Origin: JBFMFH01 sp040752275 | GTDB lineage: Bacteria > Acidobacteriota > Vicinamibacteria > Vicinamibacterales > JAKQTR01 | Assembly (NCBI GenBank): GCA_040752275.1 | Contig: JBFMFH010000064.1 | Location: forward strand, 1-21,963 | DNA length: 21,963 bases | Reading direction: 5' to 3' | Part shown: piece by piece, positions 1 through 6,481 of the stretch | How the letters are laid out: every line of letters begins with the position of its first letter | How positions within the stretch are numbered: position 1 is the first letter of the stretch | The notes under the pieces: generated by a model | The model's database searches: none | Told to the model about the DNA's origin: nothing | The model's input: only the letters and a program-made list of their open reading frames with translations | Program-made: the position numbers and the translations under genes

Positions 1-72
1 GGATCGATCATGGTCCGCAGCGGCAGTTGCTACAAGTGCGTGAACTGCGGCAGCACGAGCGGCTGCGCGTAA
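1..72 (+). CDS. nrdJ: C-terminal end of vitamin B12-dependent (class II) ribonucleotide reductase, partial
   Basis: The window opens inside a plus-strand reading frame (frame 1) that ends at TAA 70-72. Only the last 23 residues are visible; they include RSGSCYKCVNCGSTSGC. A cysteine-rich tail of this shape (CxxCxxCG...SGC) is typical of the C-terminus of adenosylcobalamin-dependent ribonucleotide reductases. In that family tail cysteines relay electrons from thioredoxin to the active site when ribonucleotides are reduced to deoxyribonucleotides in the cytoplasm. The assignment rests on this short tail only; the catalytic barrel lies outside the window. The alternative is another protein with a C-terminal zinc ribbon. 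The gene converges with the metallopeptidase gene that ends at 280. Confidence 0.72.
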   Translation, partial: GSIMVRSGSCYKCVNCGSTSGCA

Positions 73-77
73 GAACA

Positions 78-98
78 GGGACCGGGGATCAGGGATCA
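78..98. repeat. Degenerate heptamer repeat (GGGACCG / GGGATCA)
   Basis: Just after the nrdJ stop codon the sequence reads as three 7-base units, GGGACCG, GGGATCA, GGGATCA. This is the first of a series of period-7 intergenic repeats in the window. Bases 195-231 of the same gap hold a looser G-rich stretch with repeated GACTCCGGGA-like units. No gene is visible in the rest of the 73-279 gap. Confidence 0.6.
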
Positions 99-134
99 GC
101 CCCGCCGCGGCCAGCGGCCGGAGTAGACGAGGCT

Positions 135-175
135 GTGATCCCGAGCGGGTGGCGCCGGACGGGCGCCCGCCGCGG
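135..175. repeat. 41-bp REP-like palindromic direct repeat, copy 1
   Basis: This 41-bp sequence is identical, base for base, to 7934-7974, in the same orientation. It can fold into a hairpin: GGCGCC (151-156) pairs with GGCGCC (162-167) around a GGACG loop. After a 2x2 internal loop, GCGG (145-148) pairs with CCGC (170-173). It lies in the gap between the convergent nrdJ and metallopeptidase genes, 62 bases past the nrdJ stop. A repetitive extragenic palindrome is the best fit; the family is not one I can name. Confidence 0.7.
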
Positions 176-258
176 CCTGCAGCCGGAGGAGACAGGGGAC
201 TCCGGGATGACTCCGGGAGGACCCCGGGATGAGACCCGCTCTAGAACGGGGGTGCGGT

Positions 259-286
259 CCCTGGTCCCCGGTCCCCGTCCTACCCC
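259..286 (-). repeat. Putative G-quadruplex at the 3' end of the metallopeptidase gene
   Basis: Read on the minus strand this is GGGG, GGGG, GGGG, GGG separated by loops of 6, 3 and 4 bases, which fits the usual G3+N1-7 quadruplex pattern. The G-rich strand is the sense strand of the metallopeptidase gene, and its stop codon (280-282) lies in the first loop. The units GGGGACC also have the period-7 character of the other intergenic repeats. Confidence 0.55.
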
Positions 287-2109
287 AGCGGCTGGCTGAT
301 CACCACCACCGGTAGCACCGCGAGGAGCCACGCCAGGGCCACCTGAGCCGCGTCGGTCCAGCGCCGTCGCCACACCTGCCACAAGACGGCCGGAGCCCCG
401 AGCAGCACCAGCGGGACTGCGGGTGCGAACCACCATGGGGCCTCGAGGATCCACGCGCAGAGCAGACCGCAGGTGCCGGCGCCCGTGCCGTTGAGGGCGG
501 CACGCCATCGTGGCGCGCGGCGCGTCATGCGGTAGAGGGTGCCTCCGGCCAGGCCGGCGATCAGCATCCACAGTACCGCCCGCCAGATCGATGGCCAGAA
601 GACCGCCGAGAGGCTCAGCGACTCCTCCGCCTCTGCCGACCGGGCGGCCATCGACGCGAAGGCCTCCTGCATGAGCCGGAGTTCGGCAAGGATGGCAGGC
701 GGGACGACTCGGTGTTCGTCGACGTCATCGAGCGACGCGTACGGGATGCCCGAGCGAAGGATCCGGGCCTGAGCGAACGTGAGGCCGGAGACTGTCGCCA
801 GATCGGCGGCTGAGGCGGCATTCAGATCGAAGGTGTGCGAGCGCGGTAGCCCGCGATACTGATCGAAGAGCGTGGTACCCGTCGTAAACCGCCTGCTGGC
901 CAGCCAGATCTCGGAGACGGTCTCGTCGACATCGATGCCCAGACCCGTCATGGTGCGTCGAAGGGCGTCGGCTTCCTCCGGGTAGCGCTCCTGGTAGGCA
1001 CGTGCCAGGCCAGCCAGTTCGTACGGTCGCGCATCAGCCAGCACGCGGAACAGCTTCAGGTACACGTTGTCGAGGGGAGTCACCTCACCGGCGCTCGTCC
1101 CGAACGCGTCGTAGAATGCCTCGCTCTCCAGCCGCTGCTGGGCATCCGGCAGCGTGACCCATCGTGTCATGGCCGCCGCGACAACACCCTCGGTCGAGAG
1201 CAGTCGGGGCGTGGGTTTGAGCGGAGCGTCGGGCTCCCCGGGCATGATGTGTTCGAGCAGGTAGGCGATCCAGGGGTCTGAGGTTTCCAGCAACGAGGGC
1301 GGGATGTCGGGTTCCCGCGCGAAGAGGTTGTCCTCGACCGCGTGGTAGCGAAGGACCTGCTCGGTCGCACTGAACCAGAGCACGAAGCCAATCCGGTGGC
1401 GGGGGGCCGGCGCCCAGCGGGCGACGAGCGCCCGGCGGTACGCGTCCAGGTTGCGCCAGGCCCGCTGTCTCGGCTCCGGATCCTGCGCGAGCGCGGCTGT
1501 GTCGGGCGCAGCATCCGGATCGACAACGGCCATCACCTGGGCGTGCTCGGCGAACCCCTCGTTGAAAGCCTGGTAGCGATCCGTGCGCACGCCGATCGCA
1601 TGCACCTGGTTCGAGCCGCCATCCGGGGGTGTCCCGGCGAGTTGGCGGGTGATGACGTGCAGCAGCTCGTGCGGGAAGATCTGGTCCATCGCGCCGAATG
1701 CGCCGCTCAGGCGCTGCCCGCGGTGCAGTTCGACATACCCGGCTGACGGCTTCTCCTCGTCATCGAGGCAGAAGCCGAACCGGGGGAATCCGCCCTGCGT
1801 GGTAGACAGCAGGAGGTAGGCAGGTTCGATTGGCGCAGCCTCTGTCCGACGGCGCAGTTCCTGCACGTGACGGTAGAGCCGCAGCAGTCGGCCTGAGAAC
1901 CCGCGTGCGAGCACATCCAGGTAGCGATCGGCCGCCGGATGGGGAGTCAGCCGGGGCAGCCCGCTTCCACAGATCGTGCCGGTGTTCGTCAGGACGACGA
2001 GCAGGGCATCCGGGGGCGGTTCAGCCATGGCCTGTGACGCGAACGGGAGGAGACCGAACACTGCGGCTAGAAGGACGGTCGCAACGGCGGATGGAAACGG
2101 GCGTGTCAT
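280..2109 (-). CDS. Secreted or membrane-anchored gluzincin-type metallopeptidase with helix-hairpin-helix
   Basis: The 609-residue product begins with a signal peptide or anchor (hydrophobic 9-21, then ASQAMAE). HELLH at 147-151 is a zinc-binding HExxH motif, followed by FNEGFAEH (182-188), in which E184 would be the third zinc ligand. This HExxH...EGxAE arrangement is characteristic of gluzincins (clan MA). Residues 425-465 (FDLNAASAADLATVSGL...) look like a ComEA-type helix-hairpin-helix. Near the end are hydrophobic segments at about 510-527, 545-578 and 588-605, so the enzyme is probably held in the membrane with its catalytic part in the periplasm. The start is ATG 2109; a weak AAGG lies close upstream. 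It is transcribed divergently from the hydrolase gene. The substrate is unknown and I recognise no named family for the full architecture. Confidence 0.72.
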   Translation of the reverse strand: MTRPFPSAVATVLLAAVFGLLPFASQAMAEPPPDALLVVLTNTGTICGSGLPRLTPHPAADRYLDVLARGFSGRLLRLYRHVQELRRRTEAAPIEPAYLLLSTTQGGFPRFGFCLDDEEKPSAGYVELHRGQRLSGAFGAMDQIFPHELLHVITRQLAGTPPDGGSNQVHAIGVRTDRYQAFNEGFAEHAQVMAVVDPDAAPDTAALAQDPEPRQRAWRNLDAYRRALVARWAPAPRHRIGFVLWFSATEQVLRYHAVEDNLFAREPDIPPSLLETSDPWIAYLLEHIMPGEPDAPLKPTPRLLSTEGVVAAAMTRWVTLPDAQQRLESEAFYDAFGTSAGEVTPLDNVYLKLFRVLADARPYELAGLARAYQERYPEEADALRRTMTGLGIDVDETVSEIWLASRRFTTGTTLFDQYRGLPRSHTFDLNAASAADLATVSGLTFAQARILRSGIPYASLDDVDEHRVVPPAILAELRLMQEAFASMAARSAEAEESLSLSAVFWPSIWRAVLWMLIAGLAGGTLYRMTRRAPRWRAALNGTGAGTCGLLCAWILEAPWWFAPAVPLVLLGAPAVLWQVWRRRWTDAAQVALAWLLAVLPVVVISQPLG

Positions 2110-2175
2110 CTGCCTTGAAGAACGAACACCGGAGGCTGCAAGTTCCCGTCGTCGCGTGTGGCTCAGTGCCGAACA

Positions 2176-2208
2176 CCCCCGGTCCCCGATCCCCGGTCCC
2201 CGATCCCC
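2176..2208 (-). repeat. Heptamer array forming a strong G-quadruplex motif
   Basis: On the plus strand five C-tracts (five, four, four, four and four Cs) are separated by the three-base spacers GGT, GAT, GGT, GAT. The minus strand is therefore GGGG-N3 repeated, a textbook four-tetrad quadruplex motif and also a period-7 tandem repeat. It lies in the gap between the divergent metallopeptidase and hydrolase genes. It occupies the position where a minus-35 element would sit relative to the minus-10 at 2216-2221. Confidence 0.65.
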
Positions 2209-2212
2209 GTTC

Positions 2213-2221
2213 TGCTATGAT
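2213..2221 (+). promoter_or_regulatory. Extended minus-10 promoter of the alpha/beta hydrolase gene
   Basis: TGCTATGAT matches an extended minus-10 element (TGn followed by TATAAT with one mismatch). Transcription would start about 7 bases on, at 2228-2230, which is the ATG itself. No Shine-Dalgarno sequence precedes that ATG, so the message may be leaderless. No minus-35 match is visible; that place is taken by the G-quadruplex repeat. Confidence 0.5.
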
Positions 2222-2229
2222 CCTCCATA

Positions 2230-3063
2230 ATGCTGTCCACGCGCCGCAGTCTCGACCTTGCCGGCCGGCGCCTCAGCTACCTCCACGCCGGTGCTCCCGA
2301 GTCCGCTTCGGCCCTCCTGTTCCTCCATGCATTCCCCTTGAACGCCGAGATGTGGGGGCCTCAGTTGGGTGCCCTGCATCCGGCCTGGCGCGCGCTGGCG
2401 CCCGACTTTCGCGGCTTCGGCGGGTCGGCTCCCGACGTATCGGATCGGCCGCGGCAGGACGGCGTGGGGCTCGATGACTACGCGGCCGACGTGACGGCAC
2501 TGATGGACCACGAGGGTGTGCAGGCGGCGGTCGTCTGCGGGTGTTCGATGGGAGGGTACGCGGCTTTCGCGTTGTTGCGTCAGGCTCCCGATCGAGTGGC
2601 CGGACTCGTACTGGCCGACACCAGGGCAGGGCCCGACGATGACCAGGCCCGGGCCAGCCGCCTCGCGATGCTGGACCTCGTCGAGCGGGAGGGCCCGGAG
2701 GCTGTTGCACAGCAGATGCTGCCGAAGCTCCTGGGCCGGACCACACGGATCCGGCGGCCGGACGTGGCGGCGGCGGTGTCGGAGTTGATGCGGTCCGCGA
2801 CGGCGAGCGGTGTGGCGCACGCCGTCGTAAGGATCATGCGCCGGCCGGACTCACTGGGATTGCTCCGTTCGGCGGACCTGCCGGTGCTCGTCGTGGTCGG
2901 GAACGAAGACGAACTGACGCCGGTGGCCGAGTCGGAGCTCATGGGATCGGCGGCGCGCCGGGCCACGCTCGCCGTCCTTCCCGGCGCCGGTCACCTGTCC
3001 AGCCTTGAAGCGCCCGACGCCTTCAACCGCGCGCTCACGGCATTCCTGACGACGCGCTTCTGA
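2230..3063 (+). CDS. Alpha/beta-fold hydrolase
   Basis: The 277-residue product has the complete alpha/beta-hydrolase signature. HAFPLN (33-38) forms the oxyanion-hole region, and GCSMGG (104-109) is the nucleophile elbow with Ser106. GNEDELTP (224-231) supplies the probable acid Asp227, and GAGH (252-255) the catalytic His255. There is no signal peptide, so the enzyme is probably cytoplasmic. It resembles the small-ester or lactone hydrolases related to 3-oxoadipate enol-lactonase, but the substrate cannot be told from sequence. The start at 2230 is favoured because a minus-10 element lies exactly 7 bases upstream (leaderless start). A dehydrogenase gene follows 93 bases downstream on the same strand, with a hairpin between them. 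Confidence 0.88.
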   Translation: MLSTRRSLDLAGRRLSYLHAGAPESASALLFLHAFPLNAEMWGPQLGALHPAWRALAPDFRGFGGSAPDVSDRPRQDGVGLDDYAADVTALMDHEGVQAAVVCGCSMGGYAAFALLRQAPDRVAGLVLADTRAGPDDDQARASRLAMLDLVEREGPEAVAQQMLPKLLGRTTRIRRPDVAAAVSELMRSATASGVAHAVVRIMRRPDSLGLLRSADLPVLVVVGNEDELTPVAESELMGSAARRATLAVLPGAGHLSSLEAPDAFNRALTAFLTTRF

Positions 3064-3080
3064 ACCGACCCCGAATCCCG

Positions 3081-3131
3081 CCCTTCGGCATTGCTCAGGG
3101 CGGCCTGAGCGAGCGCAAGCGAGTCGAAGGG
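3081..3131. repeat. Imperfect palindromic element between hydrolase and dehydrogenase genes
   Basis: CCCTTCG (3081-3087) and CGAAGGG (3125-3131) are inverted copies that close the element. Inside, GCTCAGG (3093-3099) and CCTGAGC (3104-3110) pair perfectly around a GCGG loop. The whole is flanked by CGAATCCCG (3072-3080) and CGAATCCCGAA (3133-3143), which look like remnants of the period-7 repeats. It could be a processing or termination hairpin (no T tract follows) or a mobile palindromic repeat. Confidence 0.55.
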
Positions 3132-3156
3132 CCGAATCCCGAACCCGAGGTACCCC

Positions 3157-3936
3157 ATGGACCTTGACCTCACGAACAAGATTGCCGTGATCACCGGCTC
3201 GTCCCGCGGCCTCGGCTTCGCGAGCGCCGCGGCGCTGGCCAGTGAGGGCTGCCTCGTGGCGATCTGCGCGCGCGGGGCGGATCGGCTTGCCGAGGCTGCC
3301 CGGGAGATTGGGGGTCGCTGCGGCGATTCATCACGCGTCCTGCCCATCCGGTGCGATGTTGCCACGCCAGGCGGCGTCGAGACGCTCATCGCCCGTGCTG
3401 TCGCGCACTTCGGGGGTCTCGATATCCTGGTGAACAACGTCGGCCTCGCCCGGGGCGCCGACCTCCTGAACACCTCCGACGACGAGTGGCGGGAGGCGTT
3501 CGACCAGACCATGTTCCCGGCGATCCGGGCGTCGCGGGCGGCGGTGCCCCACATGAAGGCTCGCGGCGGCGGGGCCATCCTCATGATTGCGTCCATCTTC
3601 GGTCGTGAGTCCGGCGGCCGCATGACCTACAACGCGGTCAAGGCGGCCGAGATCAGCCTGACCAAGTCGCTGGCGCAGCAACTGGCGGTGGAGAACATCC
3701 GTGTGAACAGTGTCGCGCCCGGCTCCATCCTCTTCCCGGGCGGGTCCTGGTGGAAGCGCCAGCAGGCCGATCCCGAAAGCATTGCCGAGTTCGTGAGGCG
3801 CGAGCTCCCGTTCGGCCGCTTCGGCACGCCCGAGGAGGTCGGCACCGTCGTCGCATTCCTGGCCTCCTCGCGCGCGAGTTGGGTCAGCGGCGCCAGCATC
3901 GTCGTCGACGGGTGCCAGTCGCGGTCGCTCTTCTGA
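3157..3936 (+). CDS. Short-chain dehydrogenase/reductase (SDR family)
   Basis: The 259-residue product is a classical SDR of usual length. TGSSRGLG (13-20) is the Rossmann glycine motif for NAD(P). NNVG (93-96) replaces the common NNAG. Ser146, Tyr158 and Lys162 (YNAVK) form the catalytic set, and NSVAPGSI (184-191) is the conserved stretch after strand 6. It is a cytoplasmic NAD(P)-dependent oxidoreductase of the 3-oxoacyl-ACP-reductase-like type, substrate unknown. GAGG (3147-3150) six bases before ATG 3157 serves as ribosome binding site. It lies between the hydrolase gene and mrfA; no shared pathway is evident. Confidence 0.88.
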   Translation: MDLDLTNKIAVITGSSRGLGFASAAALASEGCLVAICARGADRLAEAAREIGGRCGDSSRVLPIRCDVATPGGVETLIARAVAHFGGLDILVNNVGLARGADLLNTSDDEWREAFDQTMFPAIRASRAAVPHMKARGGGAILMIASIFGRESGGRMTYNAVKAAEISLTKSLAQQLAVENIRVNSVAPGSILFPGGSWWKRQQADPESIAEFVRRELPFGRFGTPEEVGTVVAFLASSRASWVSGASIVVDGCQSRSLF

Positions 3937-3946
3937 CGCCCGCTGT

Positions 3947-3974
3947 CGCCTGACGCCTGCCGCCTGACGCCTGC
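3947..3974. repeat. Heptamer tandem repeat, four units (CGCCTGA / CGCCTGC alternating)
   Basis: The sequence is two copies of a 14-mer that itself divides into CGCCTGA and CGCCTGC. It begins 10 bases after the dehydrogenase stop. Its last bases run into TGCTATTCC (3972-3980), a weak candidate for an extended minus-10 element of mrfA. Confidence 0.6.
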
Positions 3975-4018
3975 TATTCCCTTTCGCCTCTTGATCGCGT
4001 CTCTGGAGGCCGAGTACG

Positions 4019-6481
4019 ATGCCCCACATGCCGATGCTGCCTCACGGGTCGCGGCTCGACGAGCGGCGCACCGATGCCCTGGAGCTGGCGCTCCGCCAGG
4101 TCGCGCCGGGCCCGGGCCTCCTGGAAGGCGCCGATGCGCCGGACGGCCTCATCACCGCGGTTCGCCGCGTGGCCGCGGCGGAGGCGCGTGACGTGGACTA
4201 TCCGCCCGGAATCGACGCGCGGCTGCGGGCCGCCCTGGCCGCACGCGGGCTCGAGCGGCTCTACACGCACCAGGCAGAGGCCATCGCGCATGCCCTGGCC
4301 GGCCGGCACGTCGTGATCACGACGCCCACGGCGTCGGGGAAGACGCTTTGTTACAACGTGCCGGTCATGAACGGGATCCTCCACGACCCGTCGACGCGGG
4401 CGATGTACCTGTTCCCGACCAAGGCGCTCGCGCAGGATCAACTCGCCGAACTCGACCGCCTGACACTCCTGATCAACCGCGAGGCCGGTCTCGATGTCGG
4501 CGTGTTCACCTACGACGGCGACACCCCGCAGGACGCGCGGCGGGCCATCCGGGGCCGGGCGCACGTGGTGCTCACCAACCCGGACATGCTCCACTCGGGC
4601 ATCCTGCCGCATCACCCGCGCTGGGCGAAGCTCTTCGAGAATCTCCGGTTCATCGTGATCGACGAGCTGCACGCGTATCGCGGCGTGTTCGGCAGCCATC
4701 TCGGCAACGTGCTGCGCCGCCTCAGACGAATCTGCCGCCACTACGGGTCGTCGCCCACCTTCGTCTGCTCGTCCGCGACGATCGCCAATCCGGTGGAGCT
4801 GGCCGAACGTCTGGTGGAGGAGAGGTTCGAACACGTGTCCGAGAGCGGGGCTCCGCGCGGCGAGAAGTGGTTCCTGTTCGTGAATCCACCCATCGTCAAC
4901 CGCCAGCTCGGCATCCGCCGCTCGTACATCTCCCAGGCGAAGAGCGTGGCGCTTGAGTTCCTGGAGCGAGGCCTGCAGGTCATCGTCTTCGCTCAGAGCC
5001 GGCTGTCGACGGAGATCCTGACGCGGTATCTGAAGGACGCGCACGAAGGTGCGCCAGGGGCCTCCGATGTCATCCGCGGCTACCGCGGCGGCTATCTGCC
5101 GCACCGGCGCCGCGAGATCGAGAAGGGGCTGAGAGAAGGCCGCGTACGCGGCGTGGTGTCCACGAACGCCCTCGAACTGGGCATCGACATCGGCGCCCTC
5201 GACGTCGCCGTACTGGCCGGCTACCCGGGCACGATCGCGTCGACGTGGCAGAGGGCCGGCCGTGCCGGACGTCGGGCGAGCCGCTCCGCCGCCGTGATGG
5301 TCGCGTCCAGCGCTCCACTGGATCAGTTCGTCGTGCGTCATCCGGACTACTTCTTCGGTGCATCCCCGGAACATGCGCTCGTCAACCCCGACAACCTGCA
5401 GATCCTCGTCGACCACATCAAGTGCGGAGCATTCGAGCTGCCGTTCTCGACCGACGAGGTCTACGGCACGGAGAATCTCCAGGAGATCCTCGGCGTCCTC
5501 AGCGAGGAGGGTCTCGTGCACTTGAGTCGGCCGGCAGGCCAGACGGAGGGCGCCGGGCACTGGCACTGGACCAGCGAATCGTACCCCGCCGACGCCATCA
5601 GCCTTCGCACGGTGTCCTCCGACAACTTCGTTGTCGTCGACCAGACGCGAGAGACGAAGGTCATCGGCGAGACCGACTACAACAGTGCCCTGGAGATCCT
5701 GCACCCCAAGGCCATCTACATCGTGGAAGGACGCCTGTTCCAGGTGGAGCACCTCGACATCGAGGGACGAAAGGCCTACGTCCGCCACGTCGACTGCGAC
5801 TACTACACCGACGCCATCACCTACAGCCGCGTGACCGTGCTCGACACCTTCGCCCAGGACGGTACGAGGCAGGGTGCCCTGTGCGCCCATGGCGACGTCC
5901 ATGTCGTGGCGCGAGTCGTAGGGTTCAAGAAGATCAAGTTCTATACCAACGAGAACGTCGGGTCCGGCGAACTGGATCTGCCCGAGCGCCAGATGCATAC
6001 GACGTCGTACTGGCTGACGATCCCCCGCGAGACCATGGCTGGTCTCCCGTTCGCGTCGGACGATCGCCGCGACGGTGTCGTCGGCCTGTCGTACGCCATG
6101 CGGCAGATCGCCCAGTTGCTGCTCATGTGTGACGGCCACGACATCGGGGTCTCCATCGGCCCGGCCACCGAGGGCCGCGAGGACGCCGGCGCGGCCGTGC
6201 CCGCCTCGACGTGGGCGTCGTCGGCCGCGGAAGGCGACGAGCCGCGCGTGTTCATCTACGACAACTACCCTGGCGGGATTGGCTTCAGCGAGCCGTTGTT
6301 CCGGATGCACGGCGAGCTCGTGGCCAGGACGCACGAGATGATTGCCGAGTGCCCGTGTGATTCCGGATGCCCGTCGTGCGTTGGCCCGCTTGGTGACGTC
6401 GGGCCGCGAGCCAAGGAGGTGGCGCTCGCCATCCTGCGCCTGCTCCACAGCCGGGATTCGGGCGGATCGCATGCCGACTGA
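4019..6481 (+). CDS. mrfA: DEAD/DEAH-type superfamily 2 helicase with C-terminal DUF1998 zinc site (MrfA/YprA-like)
   Basis: The 820-residue protein carries helicase motif I TPTASGKT (102-109), motif II DELH (215-218) and SSATIANP (motif III). It also has STNALELGIDIG from residue 381 and motif VI QRAGRAGR (411-418). The end has four cysteines, C778, C780, C784 and C787, in the CxCx3CxxC pattern of the DUF1998 zinc-binding domain. This order matches Bacillus subtilis MrfA (YprA), an ATP-dependent 3'-5' DNA helicase for repair of mitomycin C damage. The protein here is somewhat longer than the Bacillus protein of about 750 residues. GGAGG (4005-4009) supports ATG 4019. It overlaps the exonuclease gene by 11 bases, as expected for an mrfAB operon. 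DISARM DrmB also has DUF1998, but no DISARM partner genes are here. Confidence 0.88.
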   Translation: MPHMPMLPHGSRLDERRTDALELALRQVAPGPGLLEGADAPDGLITAVRRVAAAEARDVDYPPGIDARLRAALAARGLERLYTHQAEAIAHALAGRHVVITTPTASGKTLCYNVPVMNGILHDPSTRAMYLFPTKALAQDQLAELDRLTLLINREAGLDVGVFTYDGDTPQDARRAIRGRAHVVLTNPDMLHSGILPHHPRWAKLFENLRFIVIDELHAYRGVFGSHLGNVLRRLRRICRHYGSSPTFVCSSATIANPVELAERLVEERFEHVSESGAPRGEKWFLFVNPPIVNRQLGIRRSYISQAKSVALEFLERGLQVIVFAQSRLSTEILTRYLKDAHEGAPGASDVIRGYRGGYLPHRRREIEKGLREGRVRGVVSTNALELGIDIGALDVAVLAGYPGTIASTWQRAGRAGRRASRSAAVMVASSAPLDQFVVRHPDYFFGASPEHALVNPDNLQILVDHIKCGAFELPFSTDEVYGTENLQEILGVLSEEGLVHLSRPAGQTEGAGHWHWTSESYPADAISLRTVSSDNFVVVDQTRETKVIGETDYNSALEILHPKAIYIVEGRLFQVEHLDIEGRKAYVRHVDCDYYTDAITYSRVTVLDTFAQDGTRQGALCAHGDVHVVARVVGFKKIKFYTNENVGSGELDLPERQMHTTSYWLTIPRETMAGLPFASDDRRDGVVGLSYAMRQIAQLLLMCDGHDIGVSIGPATEGREDAGAAVPASTWASSAAEGDEPRVFIYDNYPGGIGFSEPLFRMHGELVARTHEMIAECPCDSGCPSCVGPLGDVGPRAKEVALAILRLLHSRDSGGSHAD

